From contig NZ_LBMN02000023.1 of NCBI RefSeq assembly GCF_001042485.2, positions 62,001-126,000 on the forward strand: a stretch of 64,000 nucleotides of DNA, read 5' to 3'. Below, one piece after another: positions 41,821 through 52,900 of this stretch (position 1 is the first letter of the stretch; each line of letters begins with the position of its first letter). This DNA is from Bacillus paralicheniformis. GTDB lineage: Bacteria > Bacillota > Bacilli > Bacillales > Bacillaceae. A program made the translations under genes and the position numbers. Under the pieces are notes generated by a model, which saw only the letters and a program-made list of their open reading frames with translations, did no database searches and had not been told where the DNA came from.

Positions 41821-43302
41821 TTAAGAATGTTCTTCCTCATGCGTCTGTTCCATTTCTTCAAACATATCTCTTGCTTCTTTTGCCGGCTTGTTCGTGATCA
41901 TGCTGACAGCGTAAACGACAATCAAGCTCAGGAAGAAACCAGGGATCATTTCATAGATTCCCGTCTTCTCCTGCAGACCGGTCAGAATGCAAATCAGCAC
42001 GGTCACGGCTCCTGTGATCATACCGGCCAATGCGCCCCACTGGTTCATCCGCTTCCAGTACAAGCTGAGAAGGATGGCGGGTCCGAATGCGGAACCAAAC
42101 CCGGCCCACGCATAGCCGACCAAATCAAGGATCGTGTTGTTCGGTGTCAGAGACAGAAGGATCGCGATGACGGCGACAAGCAGAACGCTCAGACGTCCGA
42201 CAAGAACGAGTTCCTTATCCGAAGCTTTGCGCCGGAAAAACGTCCGGTAAAAATCTTCCGTCATGGCGCTTGATGTGACAAGCAGCTGGGAAGACACCGT
42301 ACTCATAATCGCCGCGAGCAAAGCGGAAAGCAAAAATCCGGTAATCAGCGGATGGAATAATACCTTTGAGAACACGATAAAAATCGTTTCCGGATCTTTA
42401 AGCGCTGTACCCGTTTCATGGACATACGCCACACCGATCAGTCCGACAAGCAGTGCGCCGATTACGGAGATGATCATCCAGCCCATTGCGATGCGGCGCG
42501 CAGGCTTCAGCTCTTTTACGGATGAAATCGCCATAAAGCGGACGATAATATGCGGCTGACCGAAATAGCCCAGTCCCCAGGCGAGAAATGAAATAATGCT
42601 AATGACGGTCGTTCCTTTGAAGAAATCGAGCAAGCTTGGATTGATTTCTTCGATCACATTGAAAGTCGGCGTAATTCCGCCTAATTGAGTAAAGGCAACG
42701 ATCGGCACGAGCACTAAAGCGATAAACATAATCAAACCTTGCACAAAGTCAGTCAGACTGACGGCCAAAAACCCTCCGAACAGCGTATAAGCAATCACGA
42801 CTGCTGCCGTTAAGAAAAGACCCATTTTATAATCGAGGCCGAACGCCGTTTCAAACAGTCTTCCTCCGGACACCATACCCGCCGACGTGTACAGTGTGAA
42901 AAACACCATAATGACGATGGCTGATGCCAGGCGCAAGATTCTCGTCGTATCATTAAACCGATTTTCGAAAAAATCCGGAATTGTAATCGCATCGTTTGCT
43001 ACTTCTGTATATGTGCGCAGCCGGGGAGCGACAACCAAGTAGTTCACATAAGCTCCGATTGTTAAACCGACGGCAAGCCAGGCGCTCGAAAGTCCTGTCA
43101 CATACATGGCTCCGGGCAGTCCCATCAGCATCCATCCGCTCATGTCCGACGCGCCGGCCGATAAAGCCGTAACAGCAGGCCCAAGACCTCTGCCGCCGAG
43201 CATGTAGTCATTCAAATTGGATGTCTTTCTGTAGGAATACCAGCCGATTAAGAGCATCGCGGCAAAATAAATCCCTAACGAAATAAATATTTCAACACTC
43301 AC
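41821..43302 (-). CDS. opuE: Osmoregulated sodium/proline symporter OpuE
   Basis: 493 residues, SSS family with thirteen hydrophobic helices. [30 protein letters not shown] is the Na+/proline site region, and [19 protein letters not shown] is a family block. Imports proline as osmoprotectant in B. subtilis. The C-terminus is acidic ([12 protein letters not shown]). AGAGGAGAG precedes the GTG start; a sigma-B promoter lies about 170 bases upstream. Confidence 0.94.
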   Translation of the reverse strand: MSVEIFISLGIYFAAMLLIGWYSYRKTSNLNDYMLGGRGLGPAVTALSAGASDMSGWMLMGLPGAMYVTGLSSAWLAVGLTIGAYVNYLVVAPRLRTYTEVANDAITIPDFFENRFNDTTRILRLASAIVIMVFFTLYTSAGMVSGGRLFETAFGLDYKMGLFLTAAVVIAYTLFGGFLAVSLTDFVQGLIMFIALVLVPIVAFTQLGGITPTFNVIEEINPSLLDFFKGTTVISIISFLAWGLGYFGQPHIIVRFMAISSVKELKPARRIAMGWMIISVIGALLVGLIGVAYVHETGTALKDPETIFIVFSKVLFHPLITGFLLSALLAAIMSTVSSQLLVTSSAMTEDFYRTFFRRKASDKELVLVGRLSVLLVAVIAILLSLTPNNTILDLVGYAWAGFGSAFGPAILLSLYWKRMNQWGALAGMITGAVTVLICILTGLQEKTGIYEMIPGFFLSLIVVYAVSMITNKPAKEARDMFEEMEQTHEEEHS

Positions 43303-43471
43303 GTTTCATATCTCTCCTCTTTAAAAATAATGTGGCATCACCTCTTTAAAATTTTCGACAATACTGACTTGCGGTACGAAGAAAATTGCAGGGCCCCCTC
43401 TTTAAAAAATCAAGTATTGGAATTAAGGCGCTGCCGGTTAGATCGTACTTAGTTACCTAACCTATCAAACT

Positions 43472-43498
43472 ATTCCCCATCAATCAACCGTGAAAAAC
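43472..43498 (-). promoter_or_regulatory. Sigma-B promoter of opuE
   Basis: Read on the minus strand: GTTTTT (43498-43493), 15-base spacer, GGGAAT (43477-43472), close to the GTTTAA/GGGTAT consensus. B. subtilis opuE is known to have a stress sigma-B promoter. Confidence 0.7.
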
Positions 43499-43546
43499 AT
43501 CCGATTTTATTGAAAAAGAGCGTGATGGTTCTGATAAGCATCATAA

Positions 43547-43560
43547 TGAAAACGCTTACA
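43547..43560. promoter_or_regulatory. CcpA binding site (cre) in the opuE-gatC gap
   Basis: TGAAAACGCTTACA fits the degenerate cre consensus fully. On the minus strand it lies directly downstream of a TATAAT (43569-43564) whose -35 is weak; a catabolite-repressed distal opuE promoter is possible. The rest of the 441-base gap holds the opuE leader and the gatC promoter. Confidence 0.6.
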
Positions 43561-43669
43561 AATATTATATAAAGTAAAAATATTCTGAATATTAGTACGT
43601 GCTATTTTACTGAATTTTTCATGTGCGATAAAATAAAAGCCGCCTAATGGGGCGAAGATCGTGGTTTTG

Positions 43670-43699
43670 TTGATTTAGAAGGCTAAAATTTGATATGAT
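43670..43699 (+). promoter_or_regulatory. Promoter of gatCAB
   Basis: TTGATT (43670-43675), 18 bases, TATGAT (43694-43699) with the extended TG two bases upstream. Confidence 0.7.
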
Positions 43700-43743
43700 C
43701 AGTATTATGACTAAGCGAGAATAACCTTGGAGGTGTTTTTAGT

Positions 43744-44034
43744 ATGTCGCGTATTTCTATAGAAGAAGTAAAGCATGTCGCCCATCTTGCCAGACTGGCG
43801 ATTACGGACGAAGAAGCGGCGATGTTTACCGAACAGCTTGACAGCATTATTTCATTTGCAGAAGAGCTGAACGAAGTCGATACAGAGAATGTTAAACCAA
43901 CAACGCACGTATTGCAAATGAAGAATATCATGAGGGAAGATGTCCCTGATAAAGGACTTCCGGTTGAGGACGTTGTCAAAAACGCGCCTGATCATAAAGA
44001 CGGCTACATCCGCGTGCCGTCAATCTTGGACTGA
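43744..44034 (+). CDS. gatC: Asp-tRNA(Asn)/Glu-tRNA(Gln) amidotransferase subunit C
   Basis: 96 residues. Small belt subunit that stabilises GatA-Gat[20 protein letters not shown] and [16 protein letters not shown] are family blocks. CTTGGAGGTG precedes the ATG. First gene of gatCAB. Confidence 0.96.
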   Translation: MSRISIEEVKHVAHLARLAITDEEAAMFTEQLDSIISFAEELNEVDTENVKPTTHVLQMKNIMREDVPDKGLPVEDVVKNAPDHKDGYIRVPSILD

Positions 44035-44056
44035 ATAAAGGAGGGAGCGAGAAAAC

Positions 44057-45514
44057 ATGTCACTGTTTGACCATAAAATATCTGAATTAAAACGTCTCAT
44101 ACATAATAAAGAGATCAGCATATCAGATTTAGTCGATGAATCTTACAAACGGATTCACGAAGTTGACGGAAAGGTACAAGCCTTTTTGCAGCTTGATGAA
44201 GAAAAAGCCCGCGCATACGCCAAAGAATTGGACGAAGCGCTTGATACCCGTGATGAGCACGGCCTTCTTTTCGGGATGCCGATCGGTATTAAGGACAATA
44301 TCGTAACAAAGGATCTGCGGACAACGTGCGCAAGCAAAATTCTCGAGAACTTTGACCCGATCTATGATGCAACCGTTGTTGAGCGTCTTCACGAAGCTGA
44401 AGCGGTCACCATCGGAAAGCTGAACATGGATGAATTCGCGATGGGCTCTTCCACAGAAAACTCAGGCTTTAAAAAGACAAAAAACCCGTGGAATCTCGAA
44501 ACTGTTCCGGGTGGATCAAGCGGAGGCTCTGCGGCTGCGGTTGCGGCCGGGGAAGTGCCGTTTTCACTTGGATCTGACACGGGCGGATCGATTCGCCAGC
44601 CGGCATCTTTCTGCGGCGTCGTCGGCTTAAAGCCTACATATGGACGCGTTTCCAGATACGGCCTTGTCGCATTTGCTTCTTCATTGGATCAAATCGGCCC
44701 GATCACAAGATCTGTCGAAGACAACGCCTACCTTCTTCAGGCGATTTCAGGCGTCGACAAAATGGATTCGACGAGCGCCAATGTGGACGTGCCCGACTAT
44801 CTGTCAGCGTTAACCGGCGACATTAAAGGACTTAAAATCGCCGTGCCGAAAGAATACCTCGGCGAAGGAGTGGGAGAAGAAGCGAGAAATTCCGTGCTTG
44901 AAGCGCTGAAAGTGCTCGAAAGCCTTGGCGCGACATGGGAAGAAGTATCGCTTCCGCACAGCAAATACGCGCTGGCGACTTACTACCTGCTTTCTTCATC
45001 TGAAGCATCGGCAAACCTGGCGCGCTTCGACGGCATCCGCTACGGCTACCGCACGGACAATGCCGACAACCTGATCGACCTGTACAAACAAACGCGTTCC
45101 GAAGGATTCGGAAACGAAGTGAAACGCCGCATCATGCTCGGCACGTTCGCGCTCAGCTCAGGCTACTATGATGCGTACTATAAAAAAGCGCAAAAAGTCA
45201 GAACGCTGATCAAAAAGGACTTTGAAGACGTATTTGCAAACTATGACGTTATCATCGGACCAACAACGCCGACGCCGGCATTTAAAATCGGCGAAAAAAC
45301 GAGCGATCCGCTGACCATGTACGCCAATGACATTCTGACGATTCCTGTCAACCTTGCGGGCGTACCGGGAATCAGCGTACCGTGCGGCTTGGCGAACGGC
45401 TTGCCGCTCGGCCTGCAAATCATCGGCAAACACTTTGACGAAAGCACAGTATACCGCGTCGCCCATGCATTCGAACAGGCGACAGACCACCATAAAGCAA
45501 AACCTGAACTGTAA
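44057..45514 (+). CDS. gatA: Asp-tRNA(Asn)/Glu-tRNA(Gln) amidotransferase subunit A
   Basis: 485 residues. Glutaminase of the amidase signature family; the Ser-cisSer-Lys triad is Ser178 ([11 protein letters not shown]), Ser154 ([10 protein letters not shown]) and Lys79 (GIKDNIVT). Releases ammonia for GatB. Needed in Bacillus, which lacks glutaminyl-tRNA synthetase. AAAGGAGGG before the start; 13 bases to gatB. Confidence 0.97.
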   Translation: MSLFDHKISELKRLIHNKEISISDLVDESYKRIHEVDGKVQAFLQLDEEKARAYAKELDEALDTRDEHGLLFGMPIGIKDNIVTKDLRTTCASKILENFDPIYDATVVERLHEAEAVTIGKLNMDEFAMGSSTENSGFKKTKNPWNLETVPGGSSGGSAAAVAAGEVPFSLGSDTGGSIRQPASFCGVVGLKPTYGRVSRYGLVAFASSLDQIGPITRSVEDNAYLLQAISGVDKMDSTSANVDVPDYLSALTGDIKGLKIAVPKEYLGEGVGEEARNSVLEALKVLESLGATWEEVSLPHSKYALATYYLLSSSEASANLARFDGIRYGYRTDNADNLIDLYKQTRSEGFGNEVKRRIMLGTFALSSGYYDAYYKKAQKVRTLIKKDFEDVFANYDVIIGPTTPTPAFKIGEKTSDPLTMYANDILTIPVNLAGVPGISVPCGLANGLPLGLQIIGKHFDESTVYRVAHAFEQATDHHKAKPEL

Positions 45515-45527
45515 GGGGTGAAAAAAC

Positions 45528-46958
45528 ATGAACTTTGAAACGGTAATCGGACTTGAAGTCCACGTGGAGCTCAAAACAAAATCGAAAATTTTCTCCAGTT
45601 CTCCAACGCCATTCGGCGCGGCGGCCAACACGCAGACAAGCGTTATCGACTTAGGCTATCCGGGTGTACTGCCTGTGTTGAACAAAGAAGCCGTTAATTT
45701 CGCGATGAAAGCCGCGATGGCGCTCAACTGTGAAATTGCGACAGAAACGAAATTCGACCGGAAAAACTATTTCTACCCCGACAACCCGAAAGCTTATCAA
45801 ATTTCTCAATTTGATAAACCGATCGGCGAAAACGGCTGGATCGAAATCGAAGTCGGCGGAAAAACGAAGCGCATCGGCATCACCCGCCTTCATTTGGAAG
45901 AGGATGCGGGAAAACTGACGCATACAGGCGACGGCTACTCCCTTGTCGACTATAACCGCCAGGGAACACCGCTCGTTGAAATCGTCTCCGAGCCCGATAT
46001 CAGAACGCCTGAAGAAGCTTACGCCTACCTTGAAAAACTGAAATCAATCATTCAGTATACAGGCGTTTCCGATTGTAAGATGGAAGAGGGCTCGCTCCGC
46101 TGCGACGCCAACATCTCGCTCCGTCCGATCGGACAAGAGGAGTTCGGCACAAAGACAGAGCTGAAAAACCTGAACTCATTCGCCTTTGTTCAAAAAGGCC
46201 TTGAGCACGAAGAAAAACGCCAGGCGCAAGTTCTTTTGTCAGGCGGTGTCATTCAGCAGGAGACGCGCCGCTATGATGAAGCGTCCAAAACGACGATTTT
46301 AATGAGGGTCAAAGAGGGATCTGACGACTACCGCTACTTCCCTGAGCCTGATCTTGTCGAGCTTTACATTGACGATGAGTGGAAACAGCGCGTGAAAGAC
46401 AGCATTCCTGAGCTTCCGGACGAGCGCCGCAAGCGCTACATCGAAGAGCTTGGCCTGCCTGCCTATGACGCGAAAGTGCTCACTTTGACAAAAGAAATGT
46501 CCGACTTCTTCGAAGCAGCTGTCGAAAAAGGCGCAGACGCGAAGCTGGCGTCGAACTGGCTGATGGGTGAAGTGTCGGCTTACTTGAACGCTCAGCAACA
46601 AGAGCTTGCGGATGTTGCGCTCACGCCTGAAGGCCTTGCCGGATTGGTCAAGCTGATCGAAAAAGGCACGATTTCATCGAAAATCGCGAAAAAAGTCTTC
46701 AAAGAATTGATCGAAAAAGGCGGAGACGCAGAAAAAATCGTCAAAGAAAAAGGCCTTGTGCAAATTTCTGACGAAGCGACGCTCAGAAAGCTTGTCACAG
46801 AAGCGCTCGACAACAATCCGCAATCGATCGAAGACTTTAAAAACGGAAAAGACCGTGCGATCGGCTTTCTTGTCGGCCAAATCATGAAAGCCTCAAAAGG
46901 ACAAGCGAACCCGCCGATGGTCAACAAGCTTCTTCTTGAAGAGATTAATAAACGATAA
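45528..46958 (+). CDS. gatB: Asp-tRNA(Asn)/Glu-tRNA(Gln) amidotransferase subunit B
   Basis: 476 residues. Kinase/amidotransferase subunit that phosphorylates the misacylated Glu- or Asp-tRNA and amidates it. [19 protein letters not shown], the [12 protein letters not shown] region and [15 protein letters not shown] are hallmarks; the C-terminal YqeY-like tRNA-binding tail ends in [11 protein letters not shown] terminator follows. Confidence 0.97.
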   Translation: MNFETVIGLEVHVELKTKSKIFSSSPTPFGAAANTQTSVIDLGYPGVLPVLNKEAVNFAMKAAMALNCEIATETKFDRKNYFYPDNPKAYQISQFDKPIGENGWIEIEVGGKTKRIGITRLHLEEDAGKLTHTGDGYSLVDYNRQGTPLVEIVSEPDIRTPEEAYAYLEKLKSIIQYTGVSDCKMEEGSLRCDANISLRPIGQEEFGTKTELKNLNSFAFVQKGLEHEEKRQAQVLLSGGVIQQETRRYDEASKTTILMRVKEGSDDYRYFPEPDLVELYIDDEWKQRVKDSIPELPDERRKRYIEELGLPAYDAKVLTLTKEMSDFFEAAVEKGADAKLASNWLMGEVSAYLNAQQQELADVALTPEGLAGLVKLIEKGTISSKIAKKVFKELIEKGGDAEKIVKEKGLVQISDEATLRKLVTEALDNNPQSIEDFKNGKDRAIGFLVGQIMKASKGQANPPMVNKLLLEEINKR

Positions 46959-46985
46959 AAAAACAGACTTATGCTACTTAAATGG

Positions 46986-47012
46986 AGGTCCTCATATTGG
47001 GGACCTTTTTTT
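46986..47012 (+). terminator. Intrinsic terminator of gatCAB
   Basis: AGGTCC pairs with GGACCT around a nine-base loop, then T-rich. Confidence 0.82.
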
Positions 47013-47125
47013 ATTTGTGTAAAGATGTAAATAAATAAAATTAAAATTTATTTGAACTTTATTTAGATATATATTATCATTAATTTAAGTTTTGTTTTTA
47101 AATTTATTGATAAGAGGGGCTGTCT

Positions 47126-47428
47126 ATGGAAAGAAAAGATGTACCCGAATGGATATTGGCTTTAGAAGAAGAGGATGTAGAATTTATTAAAAATTTTATG
47201 CTGAAATCTGGTTCGTTAAAAGAAATTGCAAAGAGTTATCAAGTATCCTATCCAACAGTTAGGGTTAGGTTGGATCGATTAATACAAAAAATTCAACTCA
47301 TTGATGAATTGGAAAATGAGACTTTTGTTCATTTTATTAAACAGTTAGCTATCGATGATCAGATAAGTCTGGAAAATGCAAAGTTAATCATTGAGAAATA
47401 TAAAAAAGAGCGGGGTGTTCATAAATGA
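47126..47428 (+). CDS. DUF2089-like helix-turn-helix protein
   Basis: 100 residues. VPEWILALEEEDVEFIKNFML and LKEIAKSYQVSYPTVRVRLD (helix-turn-helix, about 33-55) fit DUF2089, a small putative regulator without the N-terminal zinc finger of longer members. AAGAGGGGC precedes the ATG. Stop and next start overlap (ATGA), forming a two-gene unit with the membrane protein. The segment is AT-rich relative to neighbours. Confidence 0.8.
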   Translation: MERKDVPEWILALEEEDVEFIKNFMLKSGSLKEIAKSYQVSYPTVRVRLDRLIQKIQLIDELENETFVHFIKQLAIDDQISLENAKLIIEKYKKERGVHK

Positions 47429-47706
47429 ATACTATATATATACTACTGATCGGATTTGCAATACTGGGAATTCAATATTTTTTATCGACCAGAAATCGTA
47501 CTTTTTGGGGAGCTATACTGCCAACAGCTTATATCATTTTTCTCGTTGCATTATCCATTCATGAAGGAAAATCTTTCGCATCATTTTATCTTCCTCTTAT
47601 TGGCGGACTGGCTTTATTGCTGGGGGAATGGATTAAAGGCAGAGAAGCTTTGAAAAAAAAGCAGGAAAGAGAAATGAGAGTTATGAAAGCCATGGATATT
47701 AAATAA
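47425..47706 (+). CDS. Small integral membrane protein, function unknown
   Basis: 93 residues with three hydrophobic helices (about 3-20, 28-45 and 52-68) and a charged C-terminal tail (KGREALKKKQEREMRV). Translationally coupled to the DUF2089 gene; the pair resembles regulator/membrane-partner units that control each other, an inference from the layout only. Confidence 0.78.
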   Translation: MNTIYILLIGFAILGIQYFLSTRNRTFWGAILPTAYIIFLVALSIHEGKSFASFYLPLIGGLALLLGEWIKGREALKKKQEREMRVMKAMDIK

Positions 47707-47741
47707 CAGGACCAGCCTCAAAAGGACAGAACAAGCTGCTT

Positions 47742-47776
47742 AAAAAACCTTGGAGAATAATTCTCCAAGGTTTTTT
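47742..47776. terminator. Bidirectional terminator
   Basis: A 16-base perfect palindromic stem (AAAAAACCTTGGAGAA with its complement) around TAA. It serves the convergent membrane-protein gene and the mannanase gene. Confidence 0.93.
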
Positions 47777-47778
47777 CG

Positions 47779-48861
47779 TTATTCCACAACAGGCGTCAAA
47801 GAACCGCCGTCCCAGATGTCTCCTTTATTCAGCGTCCATGGATGAAGATAGAGGGCGCCCGCTCCCTTATTCACAGCAGGGCTCCACCCATCGTTCCACG
47901 CCAGGAAGTACGTCGTATTCGGGTATTTCTCTTTGATTGCATGGATAAACCGCGCGTAATCCAGCCCGCCGTTTGTCGTCTGTGGCCCGACCTCTGTAAA
48001 GGCAAACGGCTTGTTCAGAGATGTGAGCTGATCGTAGCCATCAATGGCGTGCGGGTCATCAAAATAAGCGTCAAGCCCGACGATGTCAACATATGATGCG
48101 CCCGGATAAAAGTCTGTTTTAAAGTCTCTGTTGGCGTCAGGCGCATACACCCACAACAGATGATCCAAGCCTCTTGTCTTTGTCATATAGTCATAGATTT
48201 TCACATAGAGCCGTTTGTATAAGGAGATTCTCGCGCTGTCTTTTTGATTATATTGCGTCAGCCCCCACCAGAACCATTCGCCGTTCATTTCATGAAGGGG
48301 TCTGAATAGAACGGGTACGCCTTCATTTTCAAGCTCCTGAAGGCCATCGGCGATTTTGCTCAGCATCGCCTCAAGCCGTTTTCCTTCGGGCGTGGAAGAA
48401 TCTAAAATTCTCTCATACTGGCTGTTTGAAATCTGAGTTTTATAATGACCCGAAGTAAACGCGGGGTTTGCGAGGTGCAGGCTGATTTGCGGAATGCCTC
48501 CGCTTTTCCAGTATGCGATCAAGTCGCTGTTGCAGCTGTAGTCAATCGTATCGGCGATCTCTTCCGGCTCCAGCCATCCCCTTGCATAATCGCAGCCGTA
48601 TATGGCTGGCAGCTGTCCTGTTGCCTGTTTGATCCGGTCGGCTTCAGTCAGCGAAAATGTGTCGAGGCTGTATCCTCCGAATGCCCCGGACATCACTCGG
48701 TTTTCCGTCCGATTGGGCAGGTGGGCAAGCCAGTTCATCACCGCTTTCGTCGTCGGCTGGGCATTCGGATTCACCGGAGAAACGGTGTGTGCGTAGCTCG
48801 GCTGCGAAACGGCAAAAGCAAGGAGCAGCGCGAAGATAGAGCAAACGATGCTTTTTTTCAC
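47779..48861 (-). CDS. gmuG: Secreted mannan endo-1,4-beta-mannosidase (GH26)
   Basis: 360 residues. Sec signal peptide with cleavage likely after PSYA (residue 24). Glycoside hydrolase family 26: acid/base Glu191 in PLHEMNGEWFWWG and nucleophile Glu290 in FAFTEVGPQ. Cleaves beta-mannan and glucomannan outside the cell. GTG start behind AGGGGG. Upstream on the minus strand a TATAAT (48911-48906) has no good -35. In B. subtilis gmuG belongs to the gmu operon elsewhere; here it is solitary, so it is a relocated or separate copy (B. licheniformis ManB-like). Confidence 0.93.
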   Translation of the reverse strand: MKKSIVCSIFALLLAFAVSQPSYAHTVSPVNPNAQPTTKAVMNWLAHLPNRTENRVMSGAFGGYSLDTFSLTEADRIKQATGQLPAIYGCDYARGWLEPEEIADTIDYSCNSDLIAYWKSGGIPQISLHLANPAFTSGHYKTQISNSQYERILDSSTPEGKRLEAMLSKIADGLQELENEGVPVLFRPLHEMNGEWFWWGLTQYNQKDSARISLYKRLYVKIYDYMTKTRGLDHLLWVYAPDANRDFKTDFYPGASYVDIVGLDAYFDDPHAIDGYDQLTSLNKPFAFTEVGPQTTNGGLDYARFIHAIKEKYPNTTYFLAWNDGWSPAVNKGAGALYLHPWTLNKGDIWDGGSLTPVVE

Positions 48862-48959
48862 TAAGGTAAAACCCCCTAAAAATCTAGATTGTCTTAAGCG
48901 ATCTTATTATACATGCTGTTTCCAAAATATTCATGGTCAGATCGTCGTATTGTAGGGAA

Positions 48960-48985
48960 ATAAAAAAACAGCCATCAGGCTGTTT
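48960..48985 (-). terminator. Intrinsic terminator of yerO
   Basis: On the minus strand AAACAGCC and GGCTGTTT around a four-base loop, then T-rich; it overlaps the yerO stop. Confidence 0.82.
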
Positions 48986-49833
48986 TATGAATGAAGGAAA
49001 CGGGTGATCATTCCATAGAGATGCTGGACATTGTCCTGATGCTCCAAATTTGTCAGCATGCCCTGGAGCACGGGGATGCGGGGCGAATCTTTTCTCAGCT
49101 CTTCCTCGATCACATCCAGTGTAATGAGAATGTCTTCCGGCAGCGCCGGCTGACGTTTGGCATCTTCAAGCTCCCGCAAAATCGTATGTTTATCGGCCGT
49201 ACTGCCGGCGTTCCGGTAATAGCTGTACGTCCGTCCGGCCAGGATCGGCTGCTCCCCGTTTTGAACCATGCCATCAATCATGTCATCGATTCTTCTCATA
49301 ATAAAATCCGCAAGTTCGTAAAAATCGATATCCAGTTCATTAAAGATAAACAAATTTTGATAAGACTGCACGATGCCTTGAACGATCACGGACAAGTCTG
49401 ACAGATAGGGCTTCACAATGTCCCCGTAGGCTGCTGACAGCGCGTTTTTATACGTCTCGTGGAATTTTTGGCTGACATTTTTAAAATATTCTTCGATCTT
49501 GCTGTTTTCCGGGATGCTGTGTTCGCTGATCATCACGAGAATAAAGTCGCGGTGCTCCTTGCTCTCACTGAATTGATAAGCAATCTGCTCCTTGAACGTT
49601 TCCTTCGGAGGAAAATTCTTTTGCTGAATGATCTTCATATTTTCCATCGTTCGATCGATATAATACTTAATGATTGCAAGCAAAAGCGCTTCTTTCGACT
49701 TGAAATGGAGGTAGAAAGCTCCTTTTGAGATGTTGCATTCATTGGCGATGTCCTGAATCGTTGTGGAAGCAAACCCGTTTTTCGCGAACAGGTGCAGGCC
49801 TGCTTTAATGATTTTTTCTTCTTTTTCTGTCAT
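48985..49833 (-). CDS. yerO: TetR-family repressor YerO
   Basis: 282 residues. N-terminal helix-turn-helix (about 8-55, TTIQDIANECNISKGAFYLHF); the long C-terminal part is of the YerO type. It is divergent from swrC and in B. subtilis is considered the regulator of that exporter. A candidate operator is at 49927-49940. Confidence 0.92.
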   Translation of the reverse strand: MTEKEEKIIKAGLHLFAKNGFASTTIQDIANECNISKGAFYLHFKSKEALLLAIIKYYIDRTMENMKIIQQKNFPPKETFKEQIAYQFSESKEHRDFILVMISEHSIPENSKIEEYFKNVSQKFHETYKNALSAAYGDIVKPYLSDLSVIVQGIVQSYQNLFIFNELDIDFYELADFIMRRIDDMIDGMVQNGEQPILAGRTYSYYRNAGSTADKHTILRELEDAKRQPALPEDILITLDVIEEELRKDSPRIPVLQGMLTNLEHQDNVQHLYGMITRFLHS

Positions 49834-49887
49834 GAATGTACCCCTTTAACACTTCTTTAAAATTGAATAAATTTTAACATATATAAG

Positions 49888-49917
49888 TTGACGCTGTTTA
49901 CTTTTGAAGTTTATTAT
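49888..49917 (+). promoter_or_regulatory. Promoter of swrC
   Basis: TTGACG (49888-49893), 18 bases, TATTAT (49912-49917). Confidence 0.6.
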
Positions 49918-49926
49918 TGTATAGAA

Positions 49927-49940
49927 TGACCAGTCAGTCA
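49927..49940 (+). promoter_or_regulatory. Candidate YerO operator
   Basis: TGACCAGTCAGTCA has the TGAC-N6-GTCA form typical of TetR-type operators and sits at the predicted start of transcription. Confidence 0.6.
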
Positions 49941-49979
49941 ATCTGTATTCTGAAAATGATATACACAATGGAGGTCGTA

Positions 49980-52900
49980 ATGAATTCTATCATTAATTTT
50001 GTACTAAAGAACAAGTTCGCTGTGTGGCTGATGACGATTATTGTTACGGTTGCCGGCATTTATGCGGGTTTAAATATGAAGCAGGAATCAATTCCTGATG
50101 TGAACATGCCTTATTTGACCGTCAGCACGACATACCCCGGAGCCACTCCGAGCCAGGTAGCTGATGAAGTCACAAAGCCTGTTGAACAAGCCGTGCAAAA
50201 CCTGGACGGCGTCAGCGTTGTGACGTCCACTTCGTATGAAAACGCATCATCGGTGATGATTGAATACGATTATGAAAAGGATATGGACAAAGCGAAGACG
50301 GAAGCCGCTGAAGCATTGGCGAATCTCGATCTGCCGGACAATGCGAAAGAGCCGAGCATTTCGCGCTACAGCATGAATTCCTTCCCGATCCTCGCGCTCA
50401 GCGTGTCCAGTGATAAAGACGATCTTCAAAGCTTGACGAAAAAAGTGGAAGACAGCCTCCTGACGAAGCTTGAAGGCCTTGAAGGCGTAGCTTCCGTTCA
50501 GCTTTCCGGGCAGCAGGTTGAAGAAGTCGAATTTTCATTTAAAAAAGACAAATTGAAGCAATATGGGCTTGACGAGGATACAGTCAAGCAAGTGATTCAA
50601 GGATCTGATGTGACGACTCCGCTTGGGTTGTACACATTCGGGAAAGAAGAAAAATCGGTCGTCGTGAGCGGCGATATCGAAACAATTAAAGACTTGAAAA
50701 ATATGAGAATTCCAGCGGCGTCTGCCGGAGGCGCAAGCGCGCAAGCCGGAGCGCAAAGTGCGCAAGCGGCCCAGGGCGCGCAGGCTCAAGCCGGAGCACA
50801 GAGCGCCGGACAAGCTCAGCAAAGCGCGGGAGTCCCGACGGTTAAGCTGTCTGACATCGCAACGATTAAAGATGTCAAAAAAGCCGAATCCATTTCACGA
50901 ACCAATGGTAAAGACAGCATCGGCATCAGCGTCATTAAAGCAAACGACGCCAATACCGTCGAGGTAGCCGACAACGTAAAAGCTGAACTCGAACAATTCA
51001 AAAAAGACCACAAAGGCTTCAAATACAGCTCGACATACGATCAAGCCGAACCGATCACCGAGTCGGTCGAGACGATGCTGAGCAAAGCGATTTTCGGAGC
51101 GATCTTTGCGGTTGTGATCATTCTCTTATTCCTAAGGGATATTAAATCAACATTAATCTCGGTCATTTCGATTCCATTGTCATTGTTAATCGCACTGCTT
51201 GTCTTGAACCAGCTTGATATCACGCTCAATATCATGACGCTCGGCGCCATGACGGTCGCCATCGGACGGGTTGTCGACGACTCGATCGTCGTCATTGAAA
51301 ACATTTACCGCCGCATGAGGCTGAAAGATGAGCCGCTGCGCGGAAAAGCGCTCGTGCGCGAAGCGACGAAGGAAATGTTCATGCCGATCATGTCATCAAC
51401 GATCGTGACGATCGCGGTATTCCTGCCGCTCGCACTCGTCGGCGGTCAAATCGGCGAATTGTTCCTGCCGTTTGCCTTAACGATTGTATTCGCGCTTGCC
51501 GCATCCCTGCTGATCGCGATCACGCTCGTGCCGATGCTTGCGCACACCCTCTTCAAAAAGTCGTTGACAGGTGCGCCGGTGAAGGCGAAAGAACACAAGC
51601 CTGGGGTACTGGCCAACTTCTACAAAAAAGTGTTGAATTGGTCGCTCAGCCATAAATGGATCACTTCGATCATCGCGGTTCTAATGCTGGTCGGAAGCTT
51701 GTTCCTCGTGCCGCTAATCGGAGCGAGCTACTTGCCTGCTACAAAAGATAAAATGGTGCAAATCACATACACTCCTGAACCGGGAGAAACGAAAAAAGAA
51801 GCGGAAAAAGAAGCGCAAAAAGCTGAAAAAGTCCTATTGGACCGCAAACACGTCGATACGGTTCAATATACGTTAGGAGCGGGAAATCCGCTGATGGGCG
51901 GAAGCTCAAACGGCGCGTTGTTCTATATCAAATATGAGGAAGACACACCTGATTTTGATAAAGAAAAAGACAACGTCCTAAAAGACATTCAGAAGCAATC
52001 CAAACGCGGAGAATGGAAAACCCAGGATTTCAGCTCTTCAGGCAATAACAATCAGTTAACCTATTATGTGTACGGAGATTCAGAAAAAGAGATTAAAGGC
52101 ACTGTAAAAGAGATCGAAAAGATTATGAAAGACCAAAATGACCTGAAGAACGTAAACTCAGGCCTGTCCAGCACATATGACGAATTTACTTTTGTCGCTG
52201 ACCAGGAGAAATTAAGCAAACTCGGGTTAACGGCATCACAGATTTCTCAGGCGCTCATGAAAGAAACATCGCAGGCGCCGCTTACAACCGTGAAAAAAGA
52301 CGGAAAAGATCTTGATGTCACGATTAAAACAGAAGAAGAAACATATAAAAGCGTCAAAGATTTAGAAAACAAGAAAATCACAACTCCGACCGGCCAAAAA
52401 GTGAAAATCGGCGATGTCGCGAAAGTGAAGGAAGGCACGACATCTGACACGATTTCAAAACGCGACGGCAAAATCTATGCCGATGTCACGGCGGAAGTCA
52501 CATCGGACAACGTCACGGCCGTATCAGTCGACGTACAGAAAAACATCGACAAGATCGACCTGCCTGACAACGTCACAATCGATACAGGCGGCGTATCCGC
52601 TGATATCGAAGATTCCTTTACAAAACTCGGACTCGCAATGCTTGCGGCGGTTGCGATCGTCTACCTCGTGCTTGTGATTACATTCGGCGGAGCACTGGCG
52701 CCATTTGCGATCCTGTTCTCGCTGCCGTTTACCATTATCGGCGCCTTGGTGGGACTTTACGTATCAGGAGAAACAATCAGCTTGAACGCAATGATCGGAA
52801 TGCTGATGCTGATCGGTATCGTCGTTACAAACGCGATTGTCTTAATCGACCGCGTCATCCATAAGGAAGCGGAAGGGCTCTCAACGAGAGAAGCACTCCT

